NCBI GenBank assembly: GCA_022750125.1
Contig: JAKIWH010000009.1
Location: 1-34,830 of the forward strand
Direction: 5' to 3'
DNA from: Thermoplasmata archaeon
GTDB lineage: Archaea; Thermoplasmatota; Thermoplasmata; Lutacidiplasmatales; UBA184
DNA length: 34,830 nucleotides
Made by a program: the position numbers and the translations under genes. This document shows, one piece after another, positions 24,061 through 32,449 of this stretch. The first letter of the stretch is position 1. Every line of letters begins with the position of its first letter. The notes under the pieces are model-generated. The model was not told the origin of the DNA. It saw only the letters and a program-made list of their open reading frames with translations, and ran no database searches.

Positions 24061-24070
24061 AACCTTATAT
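24061..24070 (+). promoter_or_regulatory. TATA-like promoter for the DUF5611-like gene
   Basis: AACCTTATAT is an isolated AT-rich box about 26 nt before the GTG at 24093, giving a leaderless transcript for the DUF5611-like gene and the protease that follows. Confidence 0.55.
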
Positions 24071-24092
24071 CGCGTGGGTCGGTTGAAACGAC

Positions 24093-24419
24093 GTGCAGGT
24101 GTACCCGGTCCGTCCGTCGCACCGGGCTCGGCTTCGGGACGGCTCCCTGCTCGCCGTCGCGACGGAGCAGTTCGGCACCGCACGGGCGGACGGCCCCAAG
24201 GTCGTGGCCACCTACGGTGCGCTCGCCGAGCTGAGGGTCTGGGGCGAAGGGAACGCGCTGGCCGTCGAAGTGAGGATGGACCCGAAGGTCGCCGAGGAGG
24301 TGGCCCGGGAGACGATCCGCCGGTACAATCTGTTCCTCGAATCCGCGACGGGCTACTCTGCGAAGGAGCGGGCGAAGCGACTTCGCAAGAGCGGCGCGGC
24401 GGAAGCGCCCAAAGGCTAG
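24093..24419 (+). CDS. DUF5611-like protein
   Basis: 108 residues from GTG. The sequence pattern matches what I recall of DUF5611, a small family of Thermoplasmatota: an initial VQVYPVRPSHRARL strand, VVATYGALAELRVWGEGNAL in the centre, and TIRRYNLFLESATGYSAKER toward the C-terminus, followed by a basic tail. Function unknown. The membrane protease gene follows 3 nt after its stop, so the two are co-expressed. Confidence 0.75.
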   Translation: MQVYPVRPSHRARLRDGSLLAVATEQFGTARADGPKVVATYGALAELRVWGEGNALAVEVRMDPKVAEEVARETIRRYNLFLESATGYSAKERAKRLRKSGAAEAPKG

Positions 24420-24422
24420 TCG

Positions 24423-25994
24423 ATGGCGGCGGGCCACCCCCTTCCCGGCACCGGCACCGAGTACGACCGTCTCCGCGCCACGGTCCAGCAGTACTTTCCG
24501 GTCTACGAGACCCGACTCACACCGTACTCCCTGGTCCTCCTCGTCCACATCGACCCGGCGACCCTGGAGTCGAAGTTCGATGAGCTCCGCCAGGAGCTGT
24601 GGGGACAGTTCTTCGTCCCTCAGCTCCGACGGGAGCAGGGCGAGTACCTCGTCGAGGTGGTGCGGCGTCCCAAGCGGAGCGCGTGGGGACCGTACGTCAA
24701 CTTGGGACTGCTGCTCATCACCGTCGTCTCCACGGTCTCCGCCGGGGCGTTCCTTTGGCTCTCCTACCGCGGGGGGACGAGCCTCCACACGGCCGACTTC
24801 CTCTACGGCGGCCTCTACTTCGGACTCCCGCTCCTCACGATCCTCGGGATCCACGAGTTCGCCCACTACGTGATGGCCCGCCGCCATCACGTGGAGGCGT
24901 CGCTGCCGTACTTCATCCCGGTTCCGCCGCCGTTCCTCCTGTTCGGGACGTTCGGGGCATTCATCTCGCTCCGCGAACCGATCCCGGACAAGAAGGCGCT
25001 CCTCGACATTGGCGCCTCGGGGCCGATCGCGGGATTCATCGCCGCCATTCCGGTCACGCTCGCGGGCCTCTACCTCTCCGGGCACGCGCCGGTCCTCTCC
25101 GCGGCCAACTGCGGCCCGACCATTCTCGGCGTGAACTACGGGAACATGCTCATCGGACTGCCGGCGGTCTGGTCGCTCTTCCAGAGCCTGATCGGGATCA
25201 ACCCGTCGAACCTGCATCCGCTCGCGCTCGCGGGATGGGTGGGGATCCTCGTGACCGCCATCAACCTCCTCCCCGCGGGCCAGCTCGACGGAGGCCATGT
25301 CGCGCGGGCGCTCCTGGGCGCGAAGTCGATGTACGCAAGCTGGGCCGCCCTCATCATCCTCTTCGGGCTCGGCTTCCTCTACCCGGGCTGGTTCTTCTTC
25401 GCCATCCTCGTCTTCTTCCTGGGGATGCGGCATCCCCCGCCGCTCAACGACATCACGCCGCTCGACACGAAACGGGTCGGGGTGGGCATCGTCGCGGTGG
25501 CGCTCCTCATCTCGGGCTTCGTCATCATCCCCATCGGGACGCCGACAGGACAGTTCGCGCTCCAGAACGAGTCCTCCGCCTCCGCGCCCCGGCCGCCGGG
25601 ATTCGCGATGGCCGACAACATCAGCCTCACCATCGTGAACCAGGACGTCGTCCCTCGGGCGTTCCTCTTCACCGCTACGGTAACCGACGTGGTGCAAGGA
25701 TCGAATCATAGTGCGACCGAGCTCACCGGCGCAGCGCTCACGAGCTTCCTCGCGAACTCTACGTGGGCGATCCACCTCCCGAACGGCAACACCACGTACG
25801 TGAACGGCAGCGGGAACTGGTCGATCCCCCGCGCGGAGTTCTCCACGATCCGCGCGATGGACGGTACCGCCACCCTCCAAGTGCAGTACGCGAACCCTCA
25901 GCAGGCGGTGGTCACGCTGCGCATCACGGCGAACCAGCTCTGCCCGCCCGGGGTCGCCTCCTCGTCCGAGTCGTTCACGACCCAGATCTCCTAG
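24423..25994 (+). CDS. Site-2 protease family (M50) membrane metalloprotease with C-terminal outer domain
   Basis: 523 residues. A soluble N-terminal domain of about 88 residues precedes the first membrane span (about 90-114). The zinc motif IHEFAHYVMARRHH gives His144 and His148, and NLLPAGQLDGGH (281-292) supplies the third ligand, the two hallmark M50 sites. About seven spans reach residue 372. The last 150 residues leave the membrane and form a Ser/Asn-rich, beta-looking domain with several N-glycosylation-type sequons. Such proteases cut membrane-anchored regulators within the bilayer. The outer domain is not part of the standard core and could sense or bind substrate. Overlaps the convergent TrmG10 gene by 4 nt. 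Confidence 0.88.
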   Translation: MAAGHPLPGTGTEYDRLRATVQQYFPVYETRLTPYSLVLLVHIDPATLESKFDELRQELWGQFFVPQLRREQGEYLVEVVRRPKRSAWGPYVNLGLLLITVVSTVSAGAFLWLSYRGGTSLHTADFLYGGLYFGLPLLTILGIHEFAHYVMARRHHVEASLPYFIPVPPPFLLFGTFGAFISLREPIPDKKALLDIGASGPIAGFIAAIPVTLAGLYLSGHAPVLSAANCGPTILGVNYGNMLIGLPAVWSLFQSLIGINPSNLHPLALAGWVGILVTAINLLPAGQLDGGHVARALLGAKSMYASWAALIILFGLGFLYPGWFFFAILVFFLGMRHPPPLNDITPLDTKRVGVGIVAVALLISGFVIIPIGTPTGQFALQNESSASAPRPPGFAMADNISLTIVNQDVVPRAFLFTATVTDVVQGSNHSATELTGAALTSFLANSTWAIHLPNGNTTYVNGSGNWSIPRAEFSTIRAMDGTATLQVQYANPQQAVVTLRITANQLCPPGVASSSESFTTQIS

Positions 25995-26998
25995 GGCAGC
26001 GCTCCCGCCCGCGCGTACACGCGGAACTCCCGCACGAGGCTCCGGTGGACGTAGTCGGGGATCGCACTGCGACGCTCCCAAGGTGCGCCGATCGGGTCCG
26101 CCCGCTCTCTCGGGACCGCGATGGCGATGCGAGCGTTGGGGGCCAGCCGCGATTCCCAGGCGGAGAGCACCCGCTCGAGAAGCGGCTCCGGAGCTTCGCC
26201 TCCGGTGCCCGCGGCGCGACCGTACGGGGGGTCGGTGACAAGCGCGCCGATGCTCCGGGGGGCGAACCGGCGAGCGGCGGTCCCCGCATCCTCGGCGAGA
26301 AGCTCTTCGGCGGACTGCCCGAGATGCGAGAAGTTCCTGGCGGCGCCGCGCACCATCTCCGGCGAACGATCCACGCCGACCACACGGGCGCCGAGGAGGG
26401 CCGCCTCGAGGAGGAGCGCACCGGTTCCGACGAACGGGTCGACCACGACCATCCCGGGTTCAACTCGGCCCAGGTTCGCGAGCGCGCGCGCTCGCTTGGG
26501 GGGCAGGCTCACGGGTCGCTGGAACGGGAGCTGCGGCATGCGCCGGGCCGCGAAACCCTCCCGGTCAACCACGGCGATTCGTTCCGCCACGGCGAGCCTC
26601 TCCCCCTCGAGCCAGACCCGGAACTCGCGGTCCGCGCGAGCGAGCTGCACCCTGCCCCCCCCGCTCCGATGCTGCTCCACGAGCCGGCGGAGCCGCTCCT
26701 CAACGTCGACGGGGGGAGGACCGAGCCACCGGAAGCATGCGGTCGGTTCGCGTCCCGAAATCGGATCGATGGCCGCCTCGAGGGGGAACGATGCGCGAAG
26801 GAGCAACTGTCGCAGGAGCCCCATCCGGCGGCCCAGTTCCCTCGCCAGCTCGGAGTGCCGCACCTCGCCGACCCGGATGTAGGGCAGCGGGGTCCCATCC
26901 TCCGCTTGGATCCTGTGGCCCCGAGTCGAGAGGAGCGCGTCGAACTCGGCGTCTGCGAGAGGAAGGTTCTCCCCCGAGAGTTCGCAGAGAAGCCTCAC
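25991..26998 (-). CDS. tRNA (guanine-10-N2)-dimethyltransferase TrmG10
   Basis: 335 residues from GTG. The N-terminal half has a THUMP-like domain (about 50-150). The C-terminal Rossmann methyltransferase has VVVDPFVGTGALLLEAALLG (SAM loop), VVGVDRSPEMVRGAARN and VTDPPYGRAAG, the DPPY signature of amino-group N2-guanine methyltransferases. The archaeal enzyme makes m2G or m2,2G at position 10 of tRNA. The GTG overlaps the stop of the Mut7-C gene (26995-26998), so the two are coupled. Confidence 0.9.
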   Translation of the reverse strand: MRLLCELSGENLPLADAEFDALLSTRGHRIQAEDGTPLPYIRVGEVRHSELARELGRRMGLLRQLLLRASFPLEAAIDPISGREPTACFRWLGPPPVDVEERLRRLVEQHRSGGGRVQLARADREFRVWLEGERLAVAERIAVVDREGFAARRMPQLPFQRPVSLPPKRARALANLGRVEPGMVVVDPFVGTGALLLEAALLGARVVGVDRSPEMVRGAARNFSHLGQSAEELLAEDAGTAARRFAPRSIGALVTDPPYGRAAGTGGEAPEPLLERVLSAWESRLAPNARIAIAVPRERADPIGAPWERRSAIPDYVHRSLVREFRVYARAGALP

Positions 26999-27516
26999 GG
27001 CGGGGATCCGGACCAGCTTGCCAGGTCGCGTTCGAGGTGCTCGGTGTGGCTACCGCGCCAGTAGCGGTGACCGCACGTCAGACAGGTGAACTGAGGGTTG
27101 AGACCGGCGGACTCTCGGATGCCGGCTTGCCCTCCGGAGGTCACGCGCGCTGCGGGGGCCGCCGCCACGAGCTCACCGTTGCAGCGCGTGCAGCGGGTGA
27201 ACCGAGGGGTGCGGGGGAGCGACGGGTGCACGGCCCAGAGCTCGCGCAGCTGGTCGCGTACCTCGACAGCGCGGAGCAGGGTAGAGCGAGAAGCGCGAGA
27301 AGCCAGGCGGACATCCCGGGTGAGGAGGATCCGATGCGACTCCTGCAGCTTTGCTAGTACCTCGTCGTCGGAGAGTCCCTGAACATATTCGGCGTCCGTG
27401 CCCAGGATTCGAAGGTACCGCGCGAGTTTTCCCAGCATCTCGTCCACGAGCCAACTGGCCCCGGGGGCAACCGGAGCGGCGAACTCGGGCCCGCGGCCGG
27501 ACCGGGATTCGGCCAA
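26995..27516 (-). CDS. Mut7-C RNase domain protein (DUF82)
   Basis: 173 residues from a TTG start. The PIN-like Mut7-C pattern is visible: LVDEMLGKLARYLRILGTDAEYV-type opening with its acidic residue, SDDEVLAKL, and ILLTRDVRLA with the second Asp. A C-terminal zinc ribbon follows (CTRC and CLTCGHRYWRGSH). Predicted ribonuclease, possibly in tRNA or rRNA quality control, consistent with co-expression with the tRNA methyltransferase. The 25 residues before LVDEML are low-complexity; the true start is uncertain. Confidence 0.88.
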   Translation of the reverse strand: MAESRSGRGPEFAAPVAPGASWLVDEMLGKLARYLRILGTDAEYVQGLSDDEVLAKLQESHRILLTRDVRLASRASRSTLLRAVEVRDQLRELWAVHPSLPRTPRFTRCTRCNGELVAAAPAARVTSGGQAGIRESAGLNPQFTCLTCGHRYWRGSHTEHLERDLASWSGSPP

Positions 27517-27546
27517 GGTTATCTCCCCCCGCTTGCGTCGCGGGGC

Positions 27547-28926
27547 GTGCGACTGTTCGGCACGAACGGAATCCGCGAAGTGGTGGGCGAGAAGCTCACG
27601 CCGGCGTTCGCGGTCGACCTAGCCGGTGCCATTGCGCGAAACCACCCGGTGGGCGCCCCGATCGCCGTAGGCTGGGACGGCCGGACCTCGAGCCCCGGGC
27701 TCGCGCACCTCGTAGCCGGCACCCTTGCGCTCTCCGGCCACGATGTCGTGGAGCTAGGTCTCCTCCCTACGCCGGCCTTCCAGTACAGCGTCGCGGCGGA
27801 AGGTGCCCAGCTCGGCCTCATCGTCACCGCCTCGCATAACCCACCCGAGTTTAACGGGTTCAAGCTCATCGCCGCGGACGGGCTCGAGGTGCTACGCTCC
27901 GTCGAGGAGGAGATCGAGGCGTCGGTCGCGAAGCAGCTCGCGGCTCCCGTCCCGTTCGACCGGATCCTCCCGATACGCACCGACCCCGCCGGAGCGAACC
28001 GGTACCTGAAAGCGATCCTGAGCTGCGTCGAGGTGGAGCGGATCCGCAAACGCGGATTCTTCGTGGTCCTCGACTGCGGGAACGGCGCCTCGGCGGTGAC
28101 GAGCCCCGAGCTCCTGCGCCGACTCGGCTGCCGGGTCGTCACGCTGAACGGTCAGGTCGACGGAACCTTCCCGGGCCACCCCTCCGAACCGACGGAGGCA
28201 AATCTGTCGGGACTGCGCGCCACCGTCCCGGCGCTCGGCGCCGACCTGGGTATCGCCCACGATGGAGACGCCGACCGGGCGGTCTTCGTCGATGCGACCG
28301 GCCAGTACCTCCCAGGAGAGCGCGTTCTCACGCTGTTCGCGCGGAACCGTGTCCGACTGAATCGGGGCGGTATCGTGGTGACGCCGGTCTCGAGCTCCCA
28401 GAGCGTCGAGGACGTCGTCGTGGCGCTCGGTGGCCAGGTCACGTACACGCGTATCGGATCTCCGACGGTGACTCGGGAGATGCAGCGCTCGAAGGCGGTG
28501 TTCGGCGGGGAGGAGAACGGCGGACTCATCTTCCCCGAGCTTCACCTGGCGCGGGACGGTGCCATGAGCGCGGCCGCGATGCTGGATCTGCTCGCCCGGG
28601 AAGAGCAATCGCTCGCGGGCGCGGTGCGGGATCTCCCCGTCTACGCGCTCCGGAAGGAGAAGCTGCCCTGCCCGGAGCCTCAGCTCGAGGCGGTGATGAA
28701 GGGGATTGCCGAGTCGCTTGCCAAGACCGCGGACAAAATCGTAACCCTCGACGGCGTGAAGGCGTACCGGGACGGCGGTTGGGTCCTTGTGCGCCGGTCG
28801 GGTACCGAGCCTCTCATCCGCGTCTTCTCCGAGGCGAAGCAGTCGGCGGTCGCAGACCGGCTCGTTCGGGAGACCCTCGAGGCGCTCATCGCCCTACGCG
28901 ACCGAGCTGCGGCGGGCCGCGCGTAG
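27547..28926 (+). CDS. glmM: Phosphoglucosamine mutase (archaeal GlmM-type phosphohexomutase)
   Basis: 459 residues from GTG. All four phosphohexomutase loops are visible: the phosphoserine TASHNPPEFNG (Ser96), the metal loop HDGDADRAVF (Asp239, Asp241, Asp243), the sugar loop GGEENGG (320-326) and the phosphate loop RRSGTEPLIRVF. GGEENGG is the archaeal form; bacterial GlmM has GEQSGH. The enzyme interconverts glucosamine-6-phosphate and glucosamine-1-phosphate for UDP-GlcNAc. A phosphomannomutase/phosphoglucomutase role is the alternative. Divergent from Mut7-C with only 30 bp between starts, so promoters must overlap coding sequence. Confidence 0.88.
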   Translation: MRLFGTNGIREVVGEKLTPAFAVDLAGAIARNHPVGAPIAVGWDGRTSSPGLAHLVAGTLALSGHDVVELGLLPTPAFQYSVAAEGAQLGLIVTASHNPPEFNGFKLIAADGLEVLRSVEEEIEASVAKQLAAPVPFDRILPIRTDPAGANRYLKAILSCVEVERIRKRGFFVVLDCGNGASAVTSPELLRRLGCRVVTLNGQVDGTFPGHPSEPTEANLSGLRATVPALGADLGIAHDGDADRAVFVDATGQYLPGERVLTLFARNRVRLNRGGIVVTPVSSSQSVEDVVVALGGQVTYTRIGSPTVTREMQRSKAVFGGEENGGLIFPELHLARDGAMSAAAMLDLLAREEQSLAGAVRDLPVYALRKEKLPCPEPQLEAVMKGIAESLAKTADKIVTLDGVKAYRDGGWVLVRRSGTEPLIRVFSEAKQSAVADRLVRETLEALIALRDRAAAGRA

Positions 28927-28949
28927 TACCGCGTTCCCGGTCCGACCGG

Positions 28950-28958
28950 GCTTAAGTG
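28950..28958 (+). promoter_or_regulatory. TATA-like promoter for the 950-residue surface protein
   Basis: GCTTAAGTG lies about 27 nt before the ATG at 28981, implying a leaderless transcript. Confidence 0.45.
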
Positions 28959-28980
28959 CAGCAGCCCCCCTCCTTCCCCG

Positions 28981-31833
28981 ATGAGGCGGTGGGGCCTCCT
29001 ACCGACCGCGATCGGCGCACCTGCGGTCGCTCTCCTCCTTCTGGTGACGGCCGGCGGGGCCGGGCCGAACAGCACGTCCTTCGGAGCGGATCCCCCCTCC
29101 CACGCCGCCCCTTTCGTGATCGATCGAGCGGCGAGTGGCGAGCCGAGAGTGGCCGCGGGAGCCCAGGGCGTAGAACCGCTCCCCGGGAAGGTCTACGCCC
29201 CGGTCGTGACCCCGCTCGCCGGGGTCGCGCAACAGTCGTCCGTAGCGATTGACACCGCGACCGGGATCGTCTACGCCCTGGCCAGCCACGGCGGATTCCT
29301 CACCGAGTCCAGCCTGGCGAACGGCACCCTTCTCGCGAGCAGTGTCATCGACCCGAACCCCCTTCCAGGGCTCGCCTCCTGGGTCGCCCTCTGCCTCGCG
29401 CCGGCCGACGGCCGGCTGTTCCTCTCGTTCGAATCCCCCGGCGGCGGCTCGGTGTGGGTCGTCAGCTCCACCAACCTGTCGCTGCTGTCCGTGATCCGAA
29501 CCTTTGCGGACCCGAGCTTTGAACCCGGCGCGATCCTCTGCGATTCGAGTTCGGGCATCGTCGTGGTGCAAGGCGCGAACGACGGCGCGGTCGACCTGAT
29601 CAACGCCTCGACGCTGAACGGGGCAGGCTTCCTCACCGTCTGCACGCTCTCGTGCGCGCCCGCCGGCCTCGTCGACGTGCCCGCCTACGGCTACATCGTA
29701 CCGCTCGAGGGGGGGAATTCCACGCGCGTTATCGTGCCGGGATTTGCCTCCCTCGGCCCCGTCCTCTACTCGCCGTCTTCGACGTTCCGAATGGGCGCGG
29801 GCGTCTACGACGCCGCGGACAACGCCGTCTGGATAGCCAACCGAAGCCTCCCCACCAGCACGGACCTCGCGCTCTTCGATGCCCCGGGCCGAGGCTACGT
29901 CAGTTCGCTCCACGCGCCCGGTCCGGTTGCGGCGCTCGCCTTCGCGCCGCAGAAGAACGCCGTGCTCCTCGCCGACAGCACCGCTGCCGGGCCTCCGGAC
30001 CGGCTCGATTGGATGAACGCCTCGACCGGGGCCCCGCTTGTCAACGACTCCGCTTCGCACCCACCGGGGACCGCGGGTCTGGCGGTCGTGTCTCTCGCGT
30101 ACGCGACGGTAGGCGCCGCTGGCTACCTGCTTGCGATCGACCCGATCTCGACGGAGCTCTTCGAACTCGGGCCGCTCGGACCGCCCGAGTTCCTGTTTCT
30201 GCGGGCGCTCGCGAACGTCCCGACGGAGTACTCGATCACGACCGACCCGGACGACGGAGCTGTCTACCTCCTCCAATCGGCGACCGGCGACCCGACCAGC
30301 TCCGGAATGCTTCTGGCGTTGAACGGGAGCTCGGGGAACCTGAGCTGGAGCGTACCGCTCTCCGGGTTCAGCCCGGCCTCGGGTGCGATCGCGGTCGACC
30401 CGGCCCTCGAGACGCTCTACGTCGCCGAGTCCTCGGGAGCGGTCGCCATGTTCGATGCGCGGAACGGTTCTCCCCTCGGTTCGCTCAGCACGCCGCGCGG
30501 CACCGTGGGGGTCACCGTCGACCCGAAGCTCGGGCTGCTCGACGCGCTCGCGCAGCCCGTGGCCGCAACGACCACGAACGTGAGCGTGTTCGGCCTATCG
30601 GCATCAGGTGCCGTGCCGCTCGGGACGTTCGTCGTCTCGGGGCTGGCGGTGTGTGCCTGGACCTCCGACACCGCCGTCGGCGCCCTCGCCGTGGTCGATT
30701 GCGGGGGGGCTCCCGCCCCGGATCGGCTGAGCTGGTTCTCCGAGCTCGACGGAGCCCCGGAGGGATCGGTCCACACCGGGACCGCGCCGTCCGGGGTCAT
30801 CGCCGACCGCGCGGGGGTGCTGTACGTGGCCAACCTCGGGACAGAGAACATCACCATCGTGAACGTGAGCGGCCCCACGGTGCGCTCCGTCCTCGCGGGC
30901 GTGGTCGAACCGGAGTACCTCTCCGTCGACCCCACCTCGCAGCTCCTGTTCGTGACCGGGCCTCTCTCCGCGTCGGTCCGCATCGAGTCCACGGCCAACG
31001 GGGCCTCGCTGGGCTCGTTCCCGCTCCCGAGCAGCGCCGGCGCCGTCGCCGTCAATCCGGGCACGGGCGAGGTGGTCGCAACTGCCTACCTCACGGGTCA
31101 ACTCCTGCTCGCCCCGCTCCTGGCTCCTCCTTCCCAGGTGGGGGGAGTGTCGGTGCGCGCTTCGAACGGCTCCCTCGCTGTGTCCTGGGGCCCGGTGCCT
31201 GGTGTCGCCGGCTACCCGGTGCACAACTACTCGGTTCGCCTCTCTACGGCGGGTCCCGCCGGACCGTGGACGGTGGCGGCCATCGTGACCGCAACGGCTA
31301 CGAATCTCAGCGGGCTCAACGACGGCACCACCTACACTGTCACGGTGGCGGCCGCAGGGGAAACGGGCACAGGTCCCGCGTCCGCGCCGGTGTCGGCAAT
31401 CCCCGTCGGGAGCCCGTACCCTCCCACCGCGGTCGCGGTGAAGCCCGGGTCAACCACCTCCCTCAACGTGAGCTGGGAAGCCCCCATCTCAACCGGTGGG
31501 AGCAATCTCACCGGCTTCCTGCTCGCCTGGGCGCTCGACGCGATCGGCCCGTGGGTCAACCTCTCCGAGCCGCCTACCCCGACGGCAGCCACCTTGGGCG
31601 GGCTCGCTGCCTCCACGGAGTACTTCGTCCGGGTGAGTGCTGAGAGTGCGGTCGGAGTCGGGAATCCATCCCCGGCCGTGTCGGCTCACACTTCGAGCGT
31701 TTCCGTCCCGACCTCGGGCAACAGCTCCGGGACCGAGGCAATCGAGCTCGCGGCGCTCGTGCTCGGCGCGGCCGTCGTTTCCTTGCTTGGGGTCTACCTC
31801 TATCGAAGGAAGAAGCGCTCGCAGTCGCGCTGA
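28981..31833 (+). CDS. Cell-surface beta-propeller and fibronectin III protein, C-terminally anchored
   Basis: 950 residues. The signal peptide is MRRWGLLPTAIGAPAVALLL with a cleavage-like Ala/Gly stretch near 25. Residues about 60-700 consist of irregular propeller-type repeats, each with a pattern such as VAVDPxxxxLYV or VDPTSQLLFV, most obvious from 29200 to 31060. Two fibronectin type III domains follow (about 716-805 and 812-905), each with the conserved Trp (VSWGPV, VSWEAP) and Tyr. One membrane helix (about 919-936) and a basic tail RRKKRSQSR end the protein. It is rich in N-x-S/T sequons. Probably an S-layer-associated or adhesion protein; ligand unknown. Transcribed alone. Confidence 0.8.
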   Translation: MRRWGLLPTAIGAPAVALLLLVTAGGAGPNSTSFGADPPSHAAPFVIDRAASGEPRVAAGAQGVEPLPGKVYAPVVTPLAGVAQQSSVAIDTATGIVYALASHGGFLTESSLANGTLLASSVIDPNPLPGLASWVALCLAPADGRLFLSFESPGGGSVWVVSSTNLSLLSVIRTFADPSFEPGAILCDSSSGIVVVQGANDGAVDLINASTLNGAGFLTVCTLSCAPAGLVDVPAYGYIVPLEGGNSTRVIVPGFASLGPVLYSPSSTFRMGAGVYDAADNAVWIANRSLPTSTDLALFDAPGRGYVSSLHAPGPVAALAFAPQKNAVLLADSTAAGPPDRLDWMNASTGAPLVNDSASHPPGTAGLAVVSLAYATVGAAGYLLAIDPISTELFELGPLGPPEFLFLRALANVPTEYSITTDPDDGAVYLLQSATGDPTSSGMLLALNGSSGNLSWSVPLSGFSPASGAIAVDPALETLYVAESSGAVAMFDARNGSPLGSLSTPRGTVGVTVDPKLGLLDALAQPVAATTTNVSVFGLSASGAVPLGTFVVSGLAVCAWTSDTAVGALAVVDCGGAPAPDRLSWFSELDGAPEGSVHTGTAPSGVIADRAGVLYVANLGTENITIVNVSGPTVRSVLAGVVEPEYLSVDPTSQLLFVTGPLSASVRIESTANGASLGSFPLPSSAGAVAVNPGTGEVVATAYLTGQLLLAPLLAPPSQVGGVSVRASNGSLAVSWGPVPGVAGYPVHNYSVRLSTAGPAGPWTVAAIVTATATNLSGLNDGTTYTVTVAAAGETGTGPASAPVSAIPVGSPYPPTAVAVKPGSTTSLNVSWEAPISTGGSNLTGFLLAWALDAIGPWVNLSEPPTPTAATLGGLAASTEYFVRVSAESAVGVGNPSPAVSAHTSSVSVPTSGNSSGTEAIELAALVLGAAVVSLLGVYLYRRKKRSQSR

Positions 31834-31917
31834 CGCCGCGGGCCTCGCCGCACTGCCCAAGGTCGCCCGCACCTCGCGGAGCGAGCGTTGCCCAGAGGCG
31901 GCGCGGCGTCGCCGAGC

Positions 31918-32448
31918 TCAGCTGCGGGAGCTCGATCGGATGTGACGCACGAGGGCTTCGCCGAGGTCCGTCAGCTGGTACACCTTGAGTCGTTGGAGTT
32001 TGCGTTGGACGCGGTAGCGCTCGACCCGAAGCGCGCCGCCGTCGACCAGTCGATTCAAGGCGTTGGAGACAGCTGGCTGCGTCGTTCCTAGGGCCTGCGC
32101 CATCCCAGCCTGGGTGAGCGACACGGGCGCGGTCTCCGAGCGGTCGAAGCGGGGTTGGCTCGCGATGTGAAGCAAGAGCCGGGCTGAGATCTGGAGCTCT
32201 TGCTCCGTCGGCTCGAGGCGATCCACCCACCCTGAAACGTGCCCGGCCTCTACGGAACTCTTGGAACTCCGCGTCCTCCCTTCGGTGTCCGGATCGCCGC
32301 GTTCGGTCGCGCGGCCACGGGCCGTGGGAAAGGAGGCGTCCGAAAGCCCCTGCGCTTGAGTATCTAGCATCGAGGCCTCAAACTGTCCGGTTCGAGGGAG
32401 CCATTCCCTCCGCAGGGCCGAGCCGAGGTCGCCGGCGGTTCGGCGCAT
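31918..32448 (-). CDS. Winged-helix transcription regulator (MarR/TrmB-like)
   Basis: 176 residues with ATG at 32448; an internal ATG at 32370 would remove the 26-residue head. Residues about 30-75 look disordered. The DNA-binding part is C-terminal: VSLTQAGMAQALGTTQPAVS forms the helix-turn-helix, followed by ALNRLVDGGALRVERYRVQ as the wing and VYQLTDLGEALVRHI as the last strand and helix. No ligand domain is evident. The ATG is 1 nt after the surface-protein stop (TGAGATG, same strand), so the two genes are an operon, and the regulator may control its own surface gene. Confidence 0.78.
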   Translation of the reverse strand: MRRTAGDLGSALRREWLPRTGQFEASMLDTQAQGLSDASFPTARGRATERGDPDTEGRTRSSKSSVEAGHVSGWVDRLEPTEQELQISARLLLHIASQPRFDRSETAPVSLTQAGMAQALGTTQPAVSNALNRLVDGGALRVERYRVQRKLQRLKVYQLTDLGEALVRHIRSSSRS

Positions 32449-32449
32449 C

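Noticed and set aside
24012-26081. 689-codon frame antisense to the DUF5611-like and protease genes
   Set aside because: Product is Arg/Glu-rich with no recognisable family, while the plus strand encodes intact M50 motifs.
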